Source of the DNA: Rhizobium sp. 32-5/1
Lineage (GTDB): Bacteria > Pseudomonadota > Alphaproteobacteria > Rhizobiales > Rhizobiaceae
Direction of reading: 5' to 3'
Assembly (NCBI RefSeq): GCF_029537235.1
Contig: NZ_CP120638.1
Coordinates: forward strand, 3,908,501-3,972,500
DNA length: 64,000 nt
The position numbers and the translations under genes are program-made. This document shows, piece by piece, positions 21,521-34,055 of this stretch (position 1 is the first letter of the stretch; each line of letters begins with the position of its first letter). The notes under the pieces are model-generated. The model had not been told where the DNA came from. It saw only the letters and a program-made list of their open reading frames with translations, and made no database searches.

Positions 21521-22233
21521 AGGAGCAGGCGGAGCGCTGTTGCCGAATCGGACGCGCTGGCGATACCGCCGCTGCCGGAAAACACCTGATCGACGCCTTC
21601 AAGCGCCCTTTTGCCCTGATCGATGAACAGCGGCACGCTGCCATTTTTCTCCATGGCCTGCCCGGCCCATTCGAGCATCATTTTCAGCTGGGATGCTGCC
21701 GTGCGGAATTCGCCGATCGTGCTCGCATCCCCCGTCGATCCCTCATCGTCCGCGCGGCCATAGTCCAGGGCGTCGCGATAGGCTTGCGGAAGGTCGTCCT
21801 GCTCCGGCAGGACGCGGTCTGTGGAGGCGGGCGTCTCGGCTCCGTCCGTCGTGGCAGACGAGGCGGACATGCGCTTGTCATCCGACAGGGCTGCGGAAAA
21901 CTGTCTGGCGGCCGATCCGAGTTCCTTGGCAAGCTGCGCCGACCGCCCCGCGATGACCTCCGGGGCGAAGCCGAAGCGTATCATGTCGGACAGCTCTTCC
22001 TTCAACCGTTTCAGCCGCTCCTCGGCAAGCGCCTTGCGTTCCTTCGGGCCGTTCTCGACCATGCTGCGCAGCGCCGACAAGGCCTCGTCCGCCTGCTTCT
22101 GGCGTTCTGTTACCGGCTCATCAACCTGTCCGGACGTCGAGCCGCTGTTTGCAGCCGCAATCGTCGGCTCAGGGGTCGTGCGCTGTGCAAGCGGGCGCTG
22201 GACGGGCGCAAGGGATGCGATGGTCGAAATCAA
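21517..22233 (-). CDS. Hypothetical protein, helical, Rhizobiaceae type
   Basis: I do not recognise a domain. It has 238 residues with an S/T/A/Q-rich N-terminus, a charged helical middle (about 45-110; E, K, R and L heptad-like, possibly a short coiled coil) and a second helical block near 165-205. There is no signal peptide or membrane segment. The TTG start at 22233 is supported by AAGGAG 6 bases upstream on the minus strand. It converges on recN with a 4-base overlap of stop regions. Codon use matches its neighbours. Confidence 0.75.
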   Translation of the reverse strand: MISTIASLAPVQRPLAQRTTPEPTIAAANSGSTSGQVDEPVTERQKQADEALSALRSMVENGPKERKALAEERLKRLKEELSDMIRFGFAPEVIAGRSAQLAKELGSAARQFSAALSDDKRMSASSATTDGAETPASTDRVLPEQDDLPQAYRDALDYGRADDEGSTGDASTIGEFRTAASQLKMMLEWAGQAMEKNGSVPLFIDQGKRALEGVDQVFSGSGGIASASDSATALRLLL

Positions 22234-22344
22234 GTCTGCTCCTTGTCGCCGACCGAAAGCGCGGCTGGGCGATTTTTCCTGCGCAGCATAAGGCAGAGGG
22301 ATTAATCGAGCCTTGATGCCGGCCCAGTCTTTCCATTCGCGTGA

Positions 22345-24542
<2,198 letters not shown>

Positions 24543-24649
24543 GCTTGATTCTTACCGCCAGCACCACTTTTCTTGCCGCCTTGTCTCGTCTATGACACCC
24601 GCGTGATTATGACAGTTTCGTGACAACGACGAAAATGGGTGGATGTGCA

Positions 24650-25292
24650 ATGCTAGGTTGGTTTCGCAAGCTCCTGCCGCGGGAAGACAAGTTCTTTGAG
24701 CTTTTCGAGGCACATTCACAGACGGTTCTGGGCGCTGCGGACGCGTTAAAGGCGCTTCTGGCCGGCGAGGGCGATGCCGCCGCCCATTGCGACCGGATCG
24801 TCGCGCTCGAGGATCGGGCCGACGACATCACCCGCGACGTGATGCTGGCCGTGCGCCGCAGCTTCATCACGCCGTTCGACCGGGGCGACATCAAGGACCT
24901 GATCCAGTCGATGGATGATGCCATCGACATGATGCACAAGACCGTCAAGACCGTCCGCCTTTACGAGCAGACGAGCTTCGACCCCGGCATGCGGGAAATG
25001 GGGGCCTCGTCGTCGATGCCGCTCGGCTGATCGCGGAAGCGATCCCGCTTCTGGCCAAGGTCAATGCCAATTCGACGCGTCTCACCGCGATTGCCGAAGA
25101 GGTGACGCGGGTTGAAGGGCGTTCGGACGACCTGCATGAGGCCGGCCTGAAAGACCTGTTCAAGCGTCACGGCGCCTCCAACCCCATGGCTTATATCATC
25201 GGTAGCGAAATCTACGGCGAACTGGAAAAGGTCGTTGATCGTTTCGAGGACGTTGCCAATGAAATCAGCGGCATCGTGATCGAGAACGTCTG

Positions 25293-25293
<1 letters not shown>
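24650..25293 (+). CDS. PhoU-like DUF47 protein, partner of Pit, broken by a -1 frameshift
   Basis: DUF47 (YkaA/Pit accessory) proteins are helical, PhoU-like and nearly always encoded next to a Pit transporter, whose activity they are thought to control. This gene begins M-L-G-W-F-R-K-L-L-P-R-E-D-K-F-F, a family-type start. The first frame ends early at 25030. The continuation (I-A-E-A-I-P-L-L-A-K-V-N) is in another frame. One missing G at 25000-25004 explains it, restoring M-G-G-L-V-V-D-A-A-R-L. Restored length is 214 residues. Its stop TGA overlaps the ATG of pit by one base (TGATG), so the two are coupled. Confidence 0.9.
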
Positions 25294-26293
<1,000 letters not shown>

Positions 26294-26312
26294 AGGCCGA
26301 CGGGAACATGCC

Positions 26313-27242
26313 TCAGCCGAGACTGCCGGCGAAACGTTCCGCCAGTCTTTCGCGGCGGAAATGCTCGGCGATGAAATCGATAAAGACCCGGGTTTTTGTC
26401 GGCAGCAGGGTCCGGTTGGCGTAGTAGATCGAAATCGGCCCGGCATCGGCGTACCAGAGCGGCAGGAGCCGCACCAGTCGGCCGCTTTCCAGATGGGACA
26501 GCACGTCCGGCATGGCCAGTACGCTGACGCCAAGCCCGAGCAGCGCTGCGCCGACCATCATGGCCGGATCGTTGAAAATCACCGTCTCCTTGAGTTCCGT
26601 CGGTCTTTCCTCACAGGCCGCATTGCGCATCTGCCGCTGGCGAACGCGGCCCGTTGCCGTCGAGCGCATGACGATTCCCTCCAGGGTGGATAGATCGGCC
26701 GGATCGAGCAGCGGTCGGCGTCCTTTCATGTAATCCGGGGAGGCGACGGCAACGAGATGCACGGGCGCCAGCGTGCGCGAGACCACGCCCTGGGACAGCG
26801 GGAAGCCGCCGCCGATGGCGGCATCCAGCCCTTCGGCGATCAGGTCGCTTTGCCGGTTCTCGAACACCCAGTCCGCCCGTACACCGGGATAGCGGGCGAG
26901 GAATTCCGGAAGCGCCGGCAAAATATGGTTCGCGCCGATGCTCGGGCTGAGGCTGACGCGCAACATTCCGGCAGGTTCGCCACGGCTCGCGGCGACATTG
27001 GCGATGGCGGCCTGCAGACCGTCGAGATGCTCATCCACCGACGCCAGGAACCGCTCGCCATCCTCGGTCAGCGTCAGCTTGCGGGTGCTCCGCTGGAACA
27101 GACGGACGCCGAGATTTCGCTCCAGCACCGCGACGTTGCGGCTGACGGCAGCCGGCGTCAGCGCCAGCCTCCGCGCGGCGGACGAGAAGCCTCCGGTCTC
27201 GGCGCTGCGCACGAAGCACTCCAGGTTGGCAAGCGTTTCCAT
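26313..27242 (-). CDS. LysR-family transcriptional regulator
   Basis: LysR-type regulator with an N-terminal winged helix-turn-helix (residues 1-60; L-E-C-F-V-R-S-A-E-T-G-G-F-S-S-A-A-R-R-L is the recognition region) and a C-terminal effector-binding domain. It has 309 residues. It is divergent from an NADP-binding oxidoreductase gene with 268 bases between them; this arrangement usually means the regulator controls the divergent gene. A palindromic site lies 14-44 bases upstream of its start. The effector cannot be read from sequence. Confidence 0.93.
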   Translation of the reverse strand: METLANLECFVRSAETGGFSSAARRLALTPAAVSRNVAVLERNLGVRLFQRSTRKLTLTEDGERFLASVDEHLDGLQAAIANVAASRGEPAGMLRVSLSPSIGANHILPALPEFLARYPGVRADWVFENRQSDLIAEGLDAAIGGGFPLSQGVVSRTLAPVHLVAVASPDYMKGRRPLLDPADLSTLEGIVMRSTATGRVRQRQMRNAACEERPTELKETVIFNDPAMMVGAALLGLGVSVLAMPDVLSHLESGRLVRLLPLWYADAGPISIYYANRTLLPTKTRVFIDFIAEHFRRERLAERFAGSLG

Positions 27243-27255
27243 GATCAGTCCTTCA

Positions 27256-27286
27256 ATAATTGCTTGAAAGTAATTACCGCAATTAT
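27256..27286. promoter_or_regulatory. Likely LysR operator
   Basis: ATAATTGC (27256-27263) and its perfect inverted copy GCAATTAT (27279-27286) are separated by 15 bases, the geometry of an extended LysR T-N11-A site. It is just upstream of the lysR start and about 225 bases before the divergent oxidoreductase. Confidence 0.55.
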
Positions 27287-27510
27287 CGGCTTATCCGAAG
27301 GGAATTTGAGAGCGATATTCCGGTCATCGAAACCACACGGAGTAAAGCCGATATCCAGCATCTCTCTTCGCTAGCCGGTGGATCGGGGTCGTGACCGGCG
27401 GTTTCCCCGCCTGACTCTGCGTCACCGCCTGCCGCGCCGGCAGACCTGACGTCGCGGCAGGCAATCTGAGCGCTTCCCCCAAAAAATCTTTCTTCAAAAG
27501 GAGACACATC

Positions 27511-28110
27511 ATGTCCATAGGTATCCTCGGATCCGGCAATATCGGATCGGCTTTCGCCCGCGCCCTTGCCCGGGCTGAAATGTCCGCCGTTATAGCCAAC
27601 AGCCGTGGCCCATCCTCGCTGCAGCCGCTGGAAATGGAATTGCAGCCGTTCATCAAGGCTGCGACGTTGGAAGACGCGGCTGCGGCCGACATCGTTCTCG
27701 TCGCTGTCAACTGGACCAAGCTGTCCGGCGCGCTTTCCGGCCGCAAGTCCTGGAACGGCCGCATCGTCATCGACGCGAACAATCCGATCGAGGCACCACT
27801 TTTCAAACCGGCAGAACTTGGCGGCCGTCTATCCAGCGAAGTCTTTGCCGATCTCGTTCCCGGTGCGCGCGTCGTCAAGGCATTCAATCATCTTGCCGCC
27901 AAGCTGATCTCGGATGATCCGCGCTCCGACGGTGGACGCCGCGTGCTGTTTTACTCCGGCGACGATGCTGCCGCCAAGGCCGAGGTCGGTGCCTTGATCG
28001 ACCGTCTTGGCTTCGCCGGCGTCGATCTCGGCGCATTGTCGGTCGGTGGCAGGCTCGCGCAGTTCCCCGGCGGTCCTCTGCCGCTGCTTAATCTCGTCAA
28101 GATTGGCTAG
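27511..28110 (+). CDS. NADP-binding oxidoreductase (COG2085, F420-NADP reductase-like)
   Basis: Rossmann-fold dehydrogenase of the NADPH-dependent F420 reductase-like group. The N-terminal dinucleotide loop G-I-L-G-S-G-N-I-G-S is at residues 4-13, followed by A-N-S-R-G-P, where the arginine suggests NADP. A-D-A-N-N-P-type (I-D-A-N-N-P-I) and A-F-N-H-L motifs are also present. It has 199 residues. AAAGGAG at 27497-27503 precedes ATG 27511. Rhizobia lack F420, so the real substrate is probably different and cannot be inferred. It is probably controlled by the divergent LysR regulator. Confidence 0.85.
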   Translation: MSIGILGSGNIGSAFARALARAEMSAVIANSRGPSSLQPLEMELQPFIKAATLEDAAAADIVLVAVNWTKLSGALSGRKSWNGRIVIDANNPIEAPLFKPAELGGRLSSEVFADLVPGARVVKAFNHLAAKLISDDPRSDGGRRVLFYSGDDAAAKAEVGALIDRLGFAGVDLGALSVGGRLAQFPGGPLPLLNLVKIG

Positions 28111-28143
28111 CTGACGCCGATTCGGGCAAAAAGTAAGCCGGTG

Positions 28144-28173
28144 CCTTTGCGCCTGCCGCCGCGGGCGCAAAGG
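28144..28173. other. Hairpin after the oxidoreductase gene
   Basis: CCTTTGCGCC (28144-28153) and GGCGCAAAGG (28164-28173) form a perfect 10-bp stem. There is no T run, so it could be a processing or attenuation structure instead of a classic terminator. Confidence 0.45.
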
Positions 28174-28294
28174 TGCATCTGCATCCTCGGGAAAGACAAA
28201 TTCGTCGCGACATCGGGCATCAAATAGTGCCACTATGCGCAAAGGCGGGCGAAGAGCCGCCGGACACAATCAGAACCCGAGGAACACGCAAGCG

Positions 28295-29023
28295 ATGAAA
28301 CTGGCTACTCTGAAAGACTCGACCCGCGACGGAAAACTCGTCGTCGTCTCCAAGGATCTCACCCGTTGCTCCGAAGTCGGCCATATCGCCCGCACGCTGC
28401 AGGCGGCGCTGGACGATTGGGCGCATGTGGCACCACGCCTTCAGCGGGTGGCGATCGGGCTGGAAACCGGTTCGCAGCCGACGATGCGCTTTCATGAACA
28501 TGACGCAGCCTCGCCGCTGCCACGCGCCTTTTCCTGGACGGGCGGCACCGGATTTTTCGATGGACCACGCGATGCCGTCAGTGTTGTCTCCAACGCGCCG
28601 CTGACCTCTTCGGTGCAAGCCGCTGTGATTGTCGACGATACGGAAGCCGGTTCCCAGGTCGGCGGAATTGTCCTCGTCATGCTCGCACACAGCGTTCTGG
28701 AGGACGGCGCACCGGTCGCCTCGACATTTTCACCAGTTGCCGTGACGCCCGATGAAATCGAAGGCTGGGACAAAGGCAATGCCGTCCTGCCGCTGATCGT
28801 CAGCCGCAACGGAACGGCCGAAAAGACGACGGAGACCATAGATTTCAACGCCGCCGTTACCGCTGCGGTTGGCGGGCGCGCTCTGGGTGCGGGCAGTGTT
28901 GTGGCGGCGGATACGGAGGTCGCGTCTGTTGTTGCTGTGGGTGACGTCGTTCGCGTCGAAATGAACGATCGCACCGGCCACAGCATCTTCGGCGCCATCG
29001 AGCAGACCATGCAAGCCAGATAA
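28295..29023 (+). CDS. FAH-fold protein lacking the usual metal ligands (possible pseudoenzyme)
   Basis: The N-terminus (M-K-L-A-T-L-K-D-S-T-R-D-G) and C-terminus (R-V-E-M-N-D-R-T-G-H-S-I-F-G-A-I-E-Q) are those of the fumarylacetoacetate hydrolase family, as in the roughly 330-residue rhizobial members. This copy has only 242 residues. The middle, where family members carry the E-x-E metal ligands and a following N-D motif, reads V-Q-A-A-V-I-V-D-D-T and V-M-L-A-H-S-V, so those acidic ligands are missing. The frame is uninterrupted and codon use is normal, so this does not look like a frameshift product. ATG 28295 has GAGGAA upstream. The function is unknown. Confidence 0.75.
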   Translation: MKLATLKDSTRDGKLVVVSKDLTRCSEVGHIARTLQAALDDWAHVAPRLQRVAIGLETGSQPTMRFHEHDAASPLPRAFSWTGGTGFFDGPRDAVSVVSNAPLTSSVQAAVIVDDTEAGSQVGGIVLVMLAHSVLEDGAPVASTFSPVAVTPDEIEGWDKGNAVLPLIVSRNGTAEKTTETIDFNAAVTAAVGGRALGAGSVVAADTEVASVVAVGDVVRVEMNDRTGHSIFGAIEQTMQAR

Positions 29024-29043
29024 CCGCTGAGAGCGGTTTCCCT
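29022..29043 (+). terminator. Hairpin at the stop of the FAH-like gene
   Basis: AACCGCT (29022-29028) and AGCGGTT (29032-29038) form a 7-bp stem with a GAG loop, directly at the stop codon, followed by a T/C-rich tail. It is a modest terminator candidate. A second copy of GCGGTTTCCCT in inverted orientation is at 29098-29108. Confidence 0.5.
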
Positions 29044-29204
29044 TTCGAACATCTTTGCCAGGCGATTCTTGAATTGTCTTTTTGCACTGCACACGTTAGG
29101 GAAACCGCGCTGGTTTTCGCTCGCGTTTGCACGAAAGCCATCCTGAAGGCCTGTGACCGCCGCGATCAGACGGCGGCGGGCCGTGCGGATTGGAGGGTCC
29201 GGAT

Positions 29205-30080
29205 ATGGAAACGATCACCACCATCGCCGATTTGCGCGCCCGTCTTTCGGGCCATCGCCGCGCCGGCAATACCATCGGCCTTGTCCCGACCATGGGGTAT
29301 CTGCATGTCGGCCATATGCAGCTGGTGGCGCGGGCGCGGGCGGAAAACGACATCGTCGTCGCGACCATCTTCGTCAATCCGCTGCAGTTCGGCGCCAATG
29401 AGGATCTCAGCAAATATCCCCGCGACCTGCCGCGCGATCAGTCGATGCTGGAGGAGGGCGGCGTCGATTTCCTCTTTGCGCCTTCGGTCTCCGAAATGTA
29501 TCCGCGGCCGATGGAAACCGTTGTCGATGTGCCGACGTTGGGTGCCGAACTCGAAGGTTCGGTGCGCCCCGGCCATTTCGCCGGCGTCGCGACGGTCGTC
29601 ACCAAGCTGTTCAACATCGCCCAGCCGGATCGCGCCTATTTCGGCGAGAAGGATTTCCAGCAGTTGCAGATCATCAAACGAATGGTCGAGGATCTGGCCC
29701 AGCCGGTCGAGGTCATCGGCGTGGCAACCGTGCGCGAGGCGGACGGGCTCGCCTGTTCGTCGCGCAATGTATATCTGACCGCCGAAGAGCGGCGCGCGGC
29801 ATCGATCGTGCCGAAGGCGCTGGATGAGGCCGAACGGCTGATCGCCGGTGGATTTACGGATGTCGCCGAGCTTGAAAAGGCGGTTACGGATTTTATCGCC
29901 TCCGAGCCACTGGCGCGGTCGGAAGTGATCGCGCTGCGCGATCCGGAAACCCTGCATGTTTTGACGGAAATTGGCGAAAAACCGGTTCTTCTGTTGCTTT
30001 TTGTTCGCTTCGGGAGCACGAAGCTGCTCGATAACCGGGTTTTCAGCCCGAAAACTGCAAAATTTGCGAAGGTGGCGTGA
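29205..30080 (+). CDS. panC: Pantothenate synthetase
   Basis: Joins pantoate and beta-alanine with ATP. The nucleotidyltransferase motif [10 protein letters not shown] is near residue 30, F-V-N-P-L-Q-F near 62, F-G-E-K-D-F-Q-Q near 147 and S-S-R-N near 186. GGAGGG at 29192-29197 is 7 bases before ATG 29205; the upstream TTG at 29190 is not favoured. It makes 291 residues. panB starts 2 bases after the stop, so the two pantothenate genes form an operon. Confidence 0.96.
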   Translation: METITTIADLRARLSGHRRAGNTIGLVPTMGYLHVGHMQLVARARAENDIVVATIFVNPLQFGANEDLSKYPRDLPRDQSMLEEGGVDFLFAPSVSEMYPRPMETVVDVPTLGAELEGSVRPGHFAGVATVVTKLFNIAQPDRAYFGEKDFQQLQIIKRMVEDLAQPVEVIGVATVREADGLACSSRNVYLTAEERRAASIVPKALDEAERLIAGGFTDVAELEKAVTDFIASEPLARSEVIALRDPETLHVLTEIGEKPVLLLLFVRFGSTKLLDNRVFSPKTAKFAKVA

Positions 30081-30082
30081 GC

Positions 30083-30910
30083 ATGAGTGTACAGGCAGTG
30101 AAGCGGCGCCTGAGCCCCGGCAATATTGAAGCATTGAAGGGCGAGCGCCCGATCGTCAGCCTGACGGCCTATACGACGCCGATCGCCCGGTTGCTCGATC
30201 CGCATGTCGATTTCATGTTGGTCGGCGATCTCGCTCGGCATGGTGCTCTACGGTCTGGATTCGACCGTTGGCGTGACGCTCGACATGATGATCGCCCATG
30301 GCCAGGCCGTCATGCGCGGCTCTGAAAAGGCCTGCGTCGTCGTCGATCTGCCGTTCGGCTCCTATCAGGAATCCAAGGAGCAGGCGTTCAACAGCGCCGC
30401 CCGTATCCTGAAAGAAACCGGTTGCAGCGCGGTCAAGCTCGAGGGCGGGGCCGAGATGGCCGAGACCGTCGATTTCCTGTCCCAGCGCGGCATTCCGGTG
30501 CTTGGCCATGTTGGCCTGATGCCGCAGTTGGTCAATACACTGGGCGGCTATCGTTCGCTCGGCCGCAGCGAAAGGAAGCGGCCAAGATCCGGCGCGACGC
30601 CAAGGCGATCGATGATGCCGGCGCCTTTGCCATCGTCATCGAGGGCACGATCGAGCCGCTCGCACGCGAAATTTCCGAAACGCTGCGCGCCCCGACCATC
30701 GGCATCGGCGCATCACCGGCCTGCGACGGCCAGATCCTCGTTTCCGACGATATTCTGGGCCTGTTCAGCGATTTCAAGCCGCGCTTCGTCAAGCATTTCG
30801 CCGAACTCGCACCGCAAATCTCGGCTGCTTTCGAAGCTTACGCCACCGAGGTCAAGGCCCGGACCTTTCCCGGCATCGAGCACACGTTTCAGGTCAAGCC
30901 CAAGGCTTGA
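30083..30910 (+). CDS. panB: Ketopantoate hydroxymethyltransferase, broken by two frameshifts
   Basis: Makes ketopantoate from ketoisovalerate and methylene-tetrahydrofolate. The protein is spread over three frames: an N-terminus to L-V-G-D, then [13 protein letters not shown] to the Y-R-S-L-G-R motif, then [10 protein letters not shown] to the end. One extra base lies at 30227-30231 and one base is missing at 30573-30577 (G-A-A-A-G-G run). Correcting both gives 275 residues, normal for PanB, with the [11 protein letters not shown] motif. ATG 30083 is preferred to the GTG at 30077, which overlaps panC. Confidence 0.92.
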
Positions 30911-30921
30911 CGCCAGATTTC

Positions 30922-30960
30922 GCTGCGATCCGGCGTTCGATCAGAATTTCGGATCGCAGC
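30922..30960 (+). terminator. Inverted repeat after panB
   Basis: GCTGCGATCCG (30922-30932) and CGGATCGCAGC (30950-30960) form a perfect 11-bp stem with a 17-base loop, 12 bases after the panB stop. No clear T run follows, so it is called a terminator with reserve. Confidence 0.55.
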
Positions 30961-31072
30961 ATCAATCTTATTGAATTGTTCGCGCGCCCGCCGCGCCCTA
31001 TCTGTCCATTTCATATTTCGCACATCTCGGGATGTGGGTTCGGCGATTGGCCGCCCCTCCGGAAAGTTTTTC

Positions 31073-31789
31073 ATGACTAAAGACGATTTCTGGCAGGGTG
31101 TTCGCGGCGGCTTTCCGATCGTGGTCTCGGCGTCACCCTTTGGTGCGCTGTTTGGTGCGCTGGCGGTCGACAATGGCTTTTCAGTGTTCGACGCAGTGTT
31201 CATGAGCATGACGGTCTATGCCGGCGCCAGCCAGATGGTCGGCATCGAGCTGTTCGGCAACAAGGTCCAGCCATGGCTGATCGTGCTGTCGATCTTCGCG
31301 GTCAACTTCCGCCACATCCTTTATTCGGCGTCGATCACCCGCCATATCGGCCACTTCACGGCAGTGCAGAAAATTTTCACCTTCTTCCTGCTGGTCGATC
31401 CCCAATATGCCGAAACCGAGAAGCGGGCCGAGCGCGGCGATCCGGTGACCTTTGCTTGGTATCTCGGTTTTGCGATGATCATCTACATCCCGTGGCAATT
31501 CATGACGTTTCTCGGCGCATTCTTCGGCCAGATGATCGGCGATCCGAAGGCGATTGGCCTCGACGTTCTGCTGCCGATCTACTTCATGAGTCTCGTGCTC
31601 GGCTTCCGAAAGCGCGATAACTGGCTTCCGGTCGTAGCGGTCAGTTCGCTGGCCTCGGTCGCTGCCATGCACTTTGTCGGCTCGCCCTGGCATGTCAGCA
31701 TCGGCGCGATGGCCGGCATTCTGCTTGCCGCCTGCCTGCCGCCGCCCAAACAGCAGCCGGAGCCCGTCACGCTTGAGAACGAGGCCTGA
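31073..31789 (+). CDS. azlC: AzlC-family branched-chain amino acid exporter, large subunit
   Basis: AzlC/YgaZ-type permease with several membrane segments. F-P-I-V-V-S-A-S-P-F-G-A-L-F-G near the N-terminus and S-M-T-V-Y-A-G-A-S-Q are family motifs. It has 238 residues from ATG 31073. The frame is open back to 30971, but the extra 34 codons do not look like a family N-terminus. It pairs with the small subunit azlD, which starts 2 bases after the stop. It probably exports branched-chain amino acids; the exact substrate is not visible. Confidence 0.9.
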   Translation: MTKDDFWQGVRGGFPIVVSASPFGALFGALAVDNGFSVFDAVFMSMTVYAGASQMVGIELFGNKVQPWLIVLSIFAVNFRHILYSASITRHIGHFTAVQKIFTFFLLVDPQYAETEKRAERGDPVTFAWYLGFAMIIYIPWQFMTFLGAFFGQMIGDPKAIGLDVLLPIYFMSLVLGFRKRDNWLPVVAVSSLASVAAMHFVGSPWHVSIGAMAGILLAACLPPPKQQPEPVTLENEA

Positions 31790-31791
31790 TC

Positions 31792-32106
31792 ATGGACAGC
31801 ACGGAACATATGCACCTGATCCTGATCATTCTCGCGGCCGCGCTTGCGACCTTTCTGACGCGCATCGGCGGCTATGTGATGATCATGCAGATGAAGCGGA
31901 TTCCGCCGCGCATGGAAGCGGCGCTCAACGCCGTGCCTGCCGCCGTGCTTTCGACGCTGGTTGCCCCTGCCTTCGTCTATGGCGGCTGGGATGTCGCGGC
32001 CTCGATGCTGGTCGCATTTGTTGTCGGCCTGCGCTTTTCGTCGCTCTGGATGCTTTGGGCCGGATGGCTGGTGGTCATGGCCGTCCGGCATTTTGCCGGG
32101 CTCTAG
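31792..32106 (+). CDS. azlD: AzlD-family small subunit of the amino acid exporter
   Basis: A 104-residue protein with about four hydrophobic segments and the AzlD-type T-F-L-T-R-I-G-G-Y motif near residue 19. It is directly coupled to azlC (2-base gap), as in the known two-component AzlCD/YgaZH exporters. It ends with a 4-base overlap with the stop of the convergent aminopeptidase gene. Confidence 0.9.
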   Translation: MDSTEHMHLILIILAAALATFLTRIGGYVMIMQMKRIPPRMEAALNAVPAAVLSTLVAPAFVYGGWDVAASMLVAFVVGLRFSSLWMLWAGWLVVMAVRHFAGL

Positions 32107-33937
32107 CGAAGGAGCGGCTCCGTTGCCGCAACGAGCCATTCGCGGACCGCATCCCCCTCGATCAGCGGCATTAGTTTCGCCCGCGTCTCGGCGTGATAGG
32201 CATTCACCCAGTGCCGTTCCTCGTCCGTCAAAAGCGCGGTCACGATCAGCCGACGGTCGATCGGGCAGAAGGTCAGCGTCGTGAAGCCGAGCATCGGCAG
32301 GTCGCCGCCCTCGATATTTGTCGCCTCGAAAATATGGACGAGATTTTCGATGCGGATGCCGAAGGCGCCGGGGCGGTAATAGCCGGGCTCGTTCGACAGG
32401 ATCATGCCGGGCAGCAATTCCTGCATGGCGGCGCGGGAAATCCGCTGCGGCCCCTCATGTACCGAGAGGTAGGAGCCGACGCCATGGCCGGTGCCATGGG
32501 CAAAATCCGCCCCGGCCTTCCAGAGCGCGATGCGCGCAAGCGGATCGAGATCGACGCCGCGCGAGCCTTTCGGGAAACGCGCCGTGCTGATGGCGATCAT
32601 GCCCTTCAGCACCAGCGTGAAGAAACGCCGCTGTTCGTCCGGCACGGTACCGATGGCGACGGTGCGGGTGATATCCGTGGTACCGTTGACATATTGCCCG
32701 CCGGAATCGATCAGGAACATCGTGCCGTCGGCAATCGCCTGGTCGCTGTCTGTCGTGACGCGGTAGTGCATGATGGCGGCATGGGCGCCGGCGCCGGAGA
32801 TCGTGTCGAAGGAAATATCCTTCAGCGGGTTCTGCATGCGCTCGCCGACGCTGCGGCGGCAGATTTCCAGCTGCTTGACGGCGGCGATCTCGGTGATCGA
32901 GCCGGGCGTCGTTGCGTCAAGCCAGGCGAGAAACTCGACCATGGCGGCGCCGTCCTGCAGATGTGCCTTTTCCGATCCTTCGATTTCAGCGCCATTCTTG
33001 CGGGCGCGGGGAGGCGGGCAGGGTCGATCGCCTCGACCACCGTGCCGCCGCCGGTGCGGATGATTTCAGCCAGCGCGAAGGGCGCATGATCCGGATCGAT
33101 CATCATCTTGCCAACACCCTGAGAAATCGCGGCAATGCGCTCCTCGAAGGTCGAAGGCGGCAGCATGTCGCAAAGCTGGGTCAGATAGGCCTCTTCCTCG
33201 ATGCCGGTCTTGCGCTTGTCGAGGAACAGTTCGGCGCGGCCGTCGGCATGGACGATGGCGCGGGCCAGCGGATGCGGGGTGTGCGGCACGTCGCTGCCGC
33301 GAATGTTGAAGGTCCAGGCGATCGAGGAAGGGTCCGTCAGCACCACGGCAGCCGCACCCGTCTCGGCAAGATCGGCGGACATTTTGGCGAGTTTGTCCTT
33401 GGCCAGAATGCCGGAATGGTCGATTGGTTGGATTTTGACCCGACCAAGCGGGGCTGCCGGCCGGTCCGCCCAGATCTGGTCGAGCGGGTTGTGGTCGAGA
33501 AAGACCAGCGAGCCATCAAGGCTGGAGAGCGCCTTTTCGAGTTTCCGGACCTCGGCGCCGGTATGCAGCCAGGGATCGATGCCGAGACGAAAACCCTTCG
33601 GTGCATTCTTCTCCAGCCAGACGGATGGCGGCGCACCGATCAGGTCGCCACCTTCGAAAACGCTGCCATCGACCTGTTCGGCAAGCTGCGTCACGTAGCG
33701 GCCGTCGACGAAGACGATGGCTTGCGTGCGGGTGATGAGCGCGATGCCGGCCGAGCCGGTAAAGCCTGTCAGCCACGACAGCCGTTCGGCGCTGGCCGGC
33801 ACATATTCGCCCTGGAACTCGTCGGCGCGCGGCACCAGGAACCCATCGACGCCAAGGCCTGCAAGAGCAGTGCGGAGTGCGTCCGTGCGCTCCCTGCCGA
33901 ATTGCGGGGTGGAGGTGACGTCGAAGGACTGGAACAT
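32103..33937 (-). CDS. pepP: Xaa-Pro aminopeptidase (M24B), broken by a -1 frameshift
   Basis: Metallopeptidase that removes an N-terminal residue before proline. There are two creatinase-like N-terminal domains, then the pita-bread catalytic domain with the metal ligands D (in G-T-T-D-I-T-R), H (in G-T-G-H-G-V-G), E (in S-N-E-P-G-Y-Y) and E (in I-R-I-E-N-L). The break lies in the run at 33008-33011 (C on the coding strand). One more base gives R-L-P-R-A-R-K-N-G-A-E-I-E-G-S-E-K-A and 611 residues, the size of the APP1-like long family. AGGAAA precedes the ATG at 33937. Confidence 0.91.
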
Positions 33938-34055
33938 CGGATTTTCCTGAAGAAGGGCTGCGGTCGTTTCCGGGCAGGGATCGGAACGAATCCGACCGGT
34001 GAGGTGATCAGTCTAGCGGAAAGGCAGGGGGCGGGGAAAGCCTGTCGTTCGGTCG

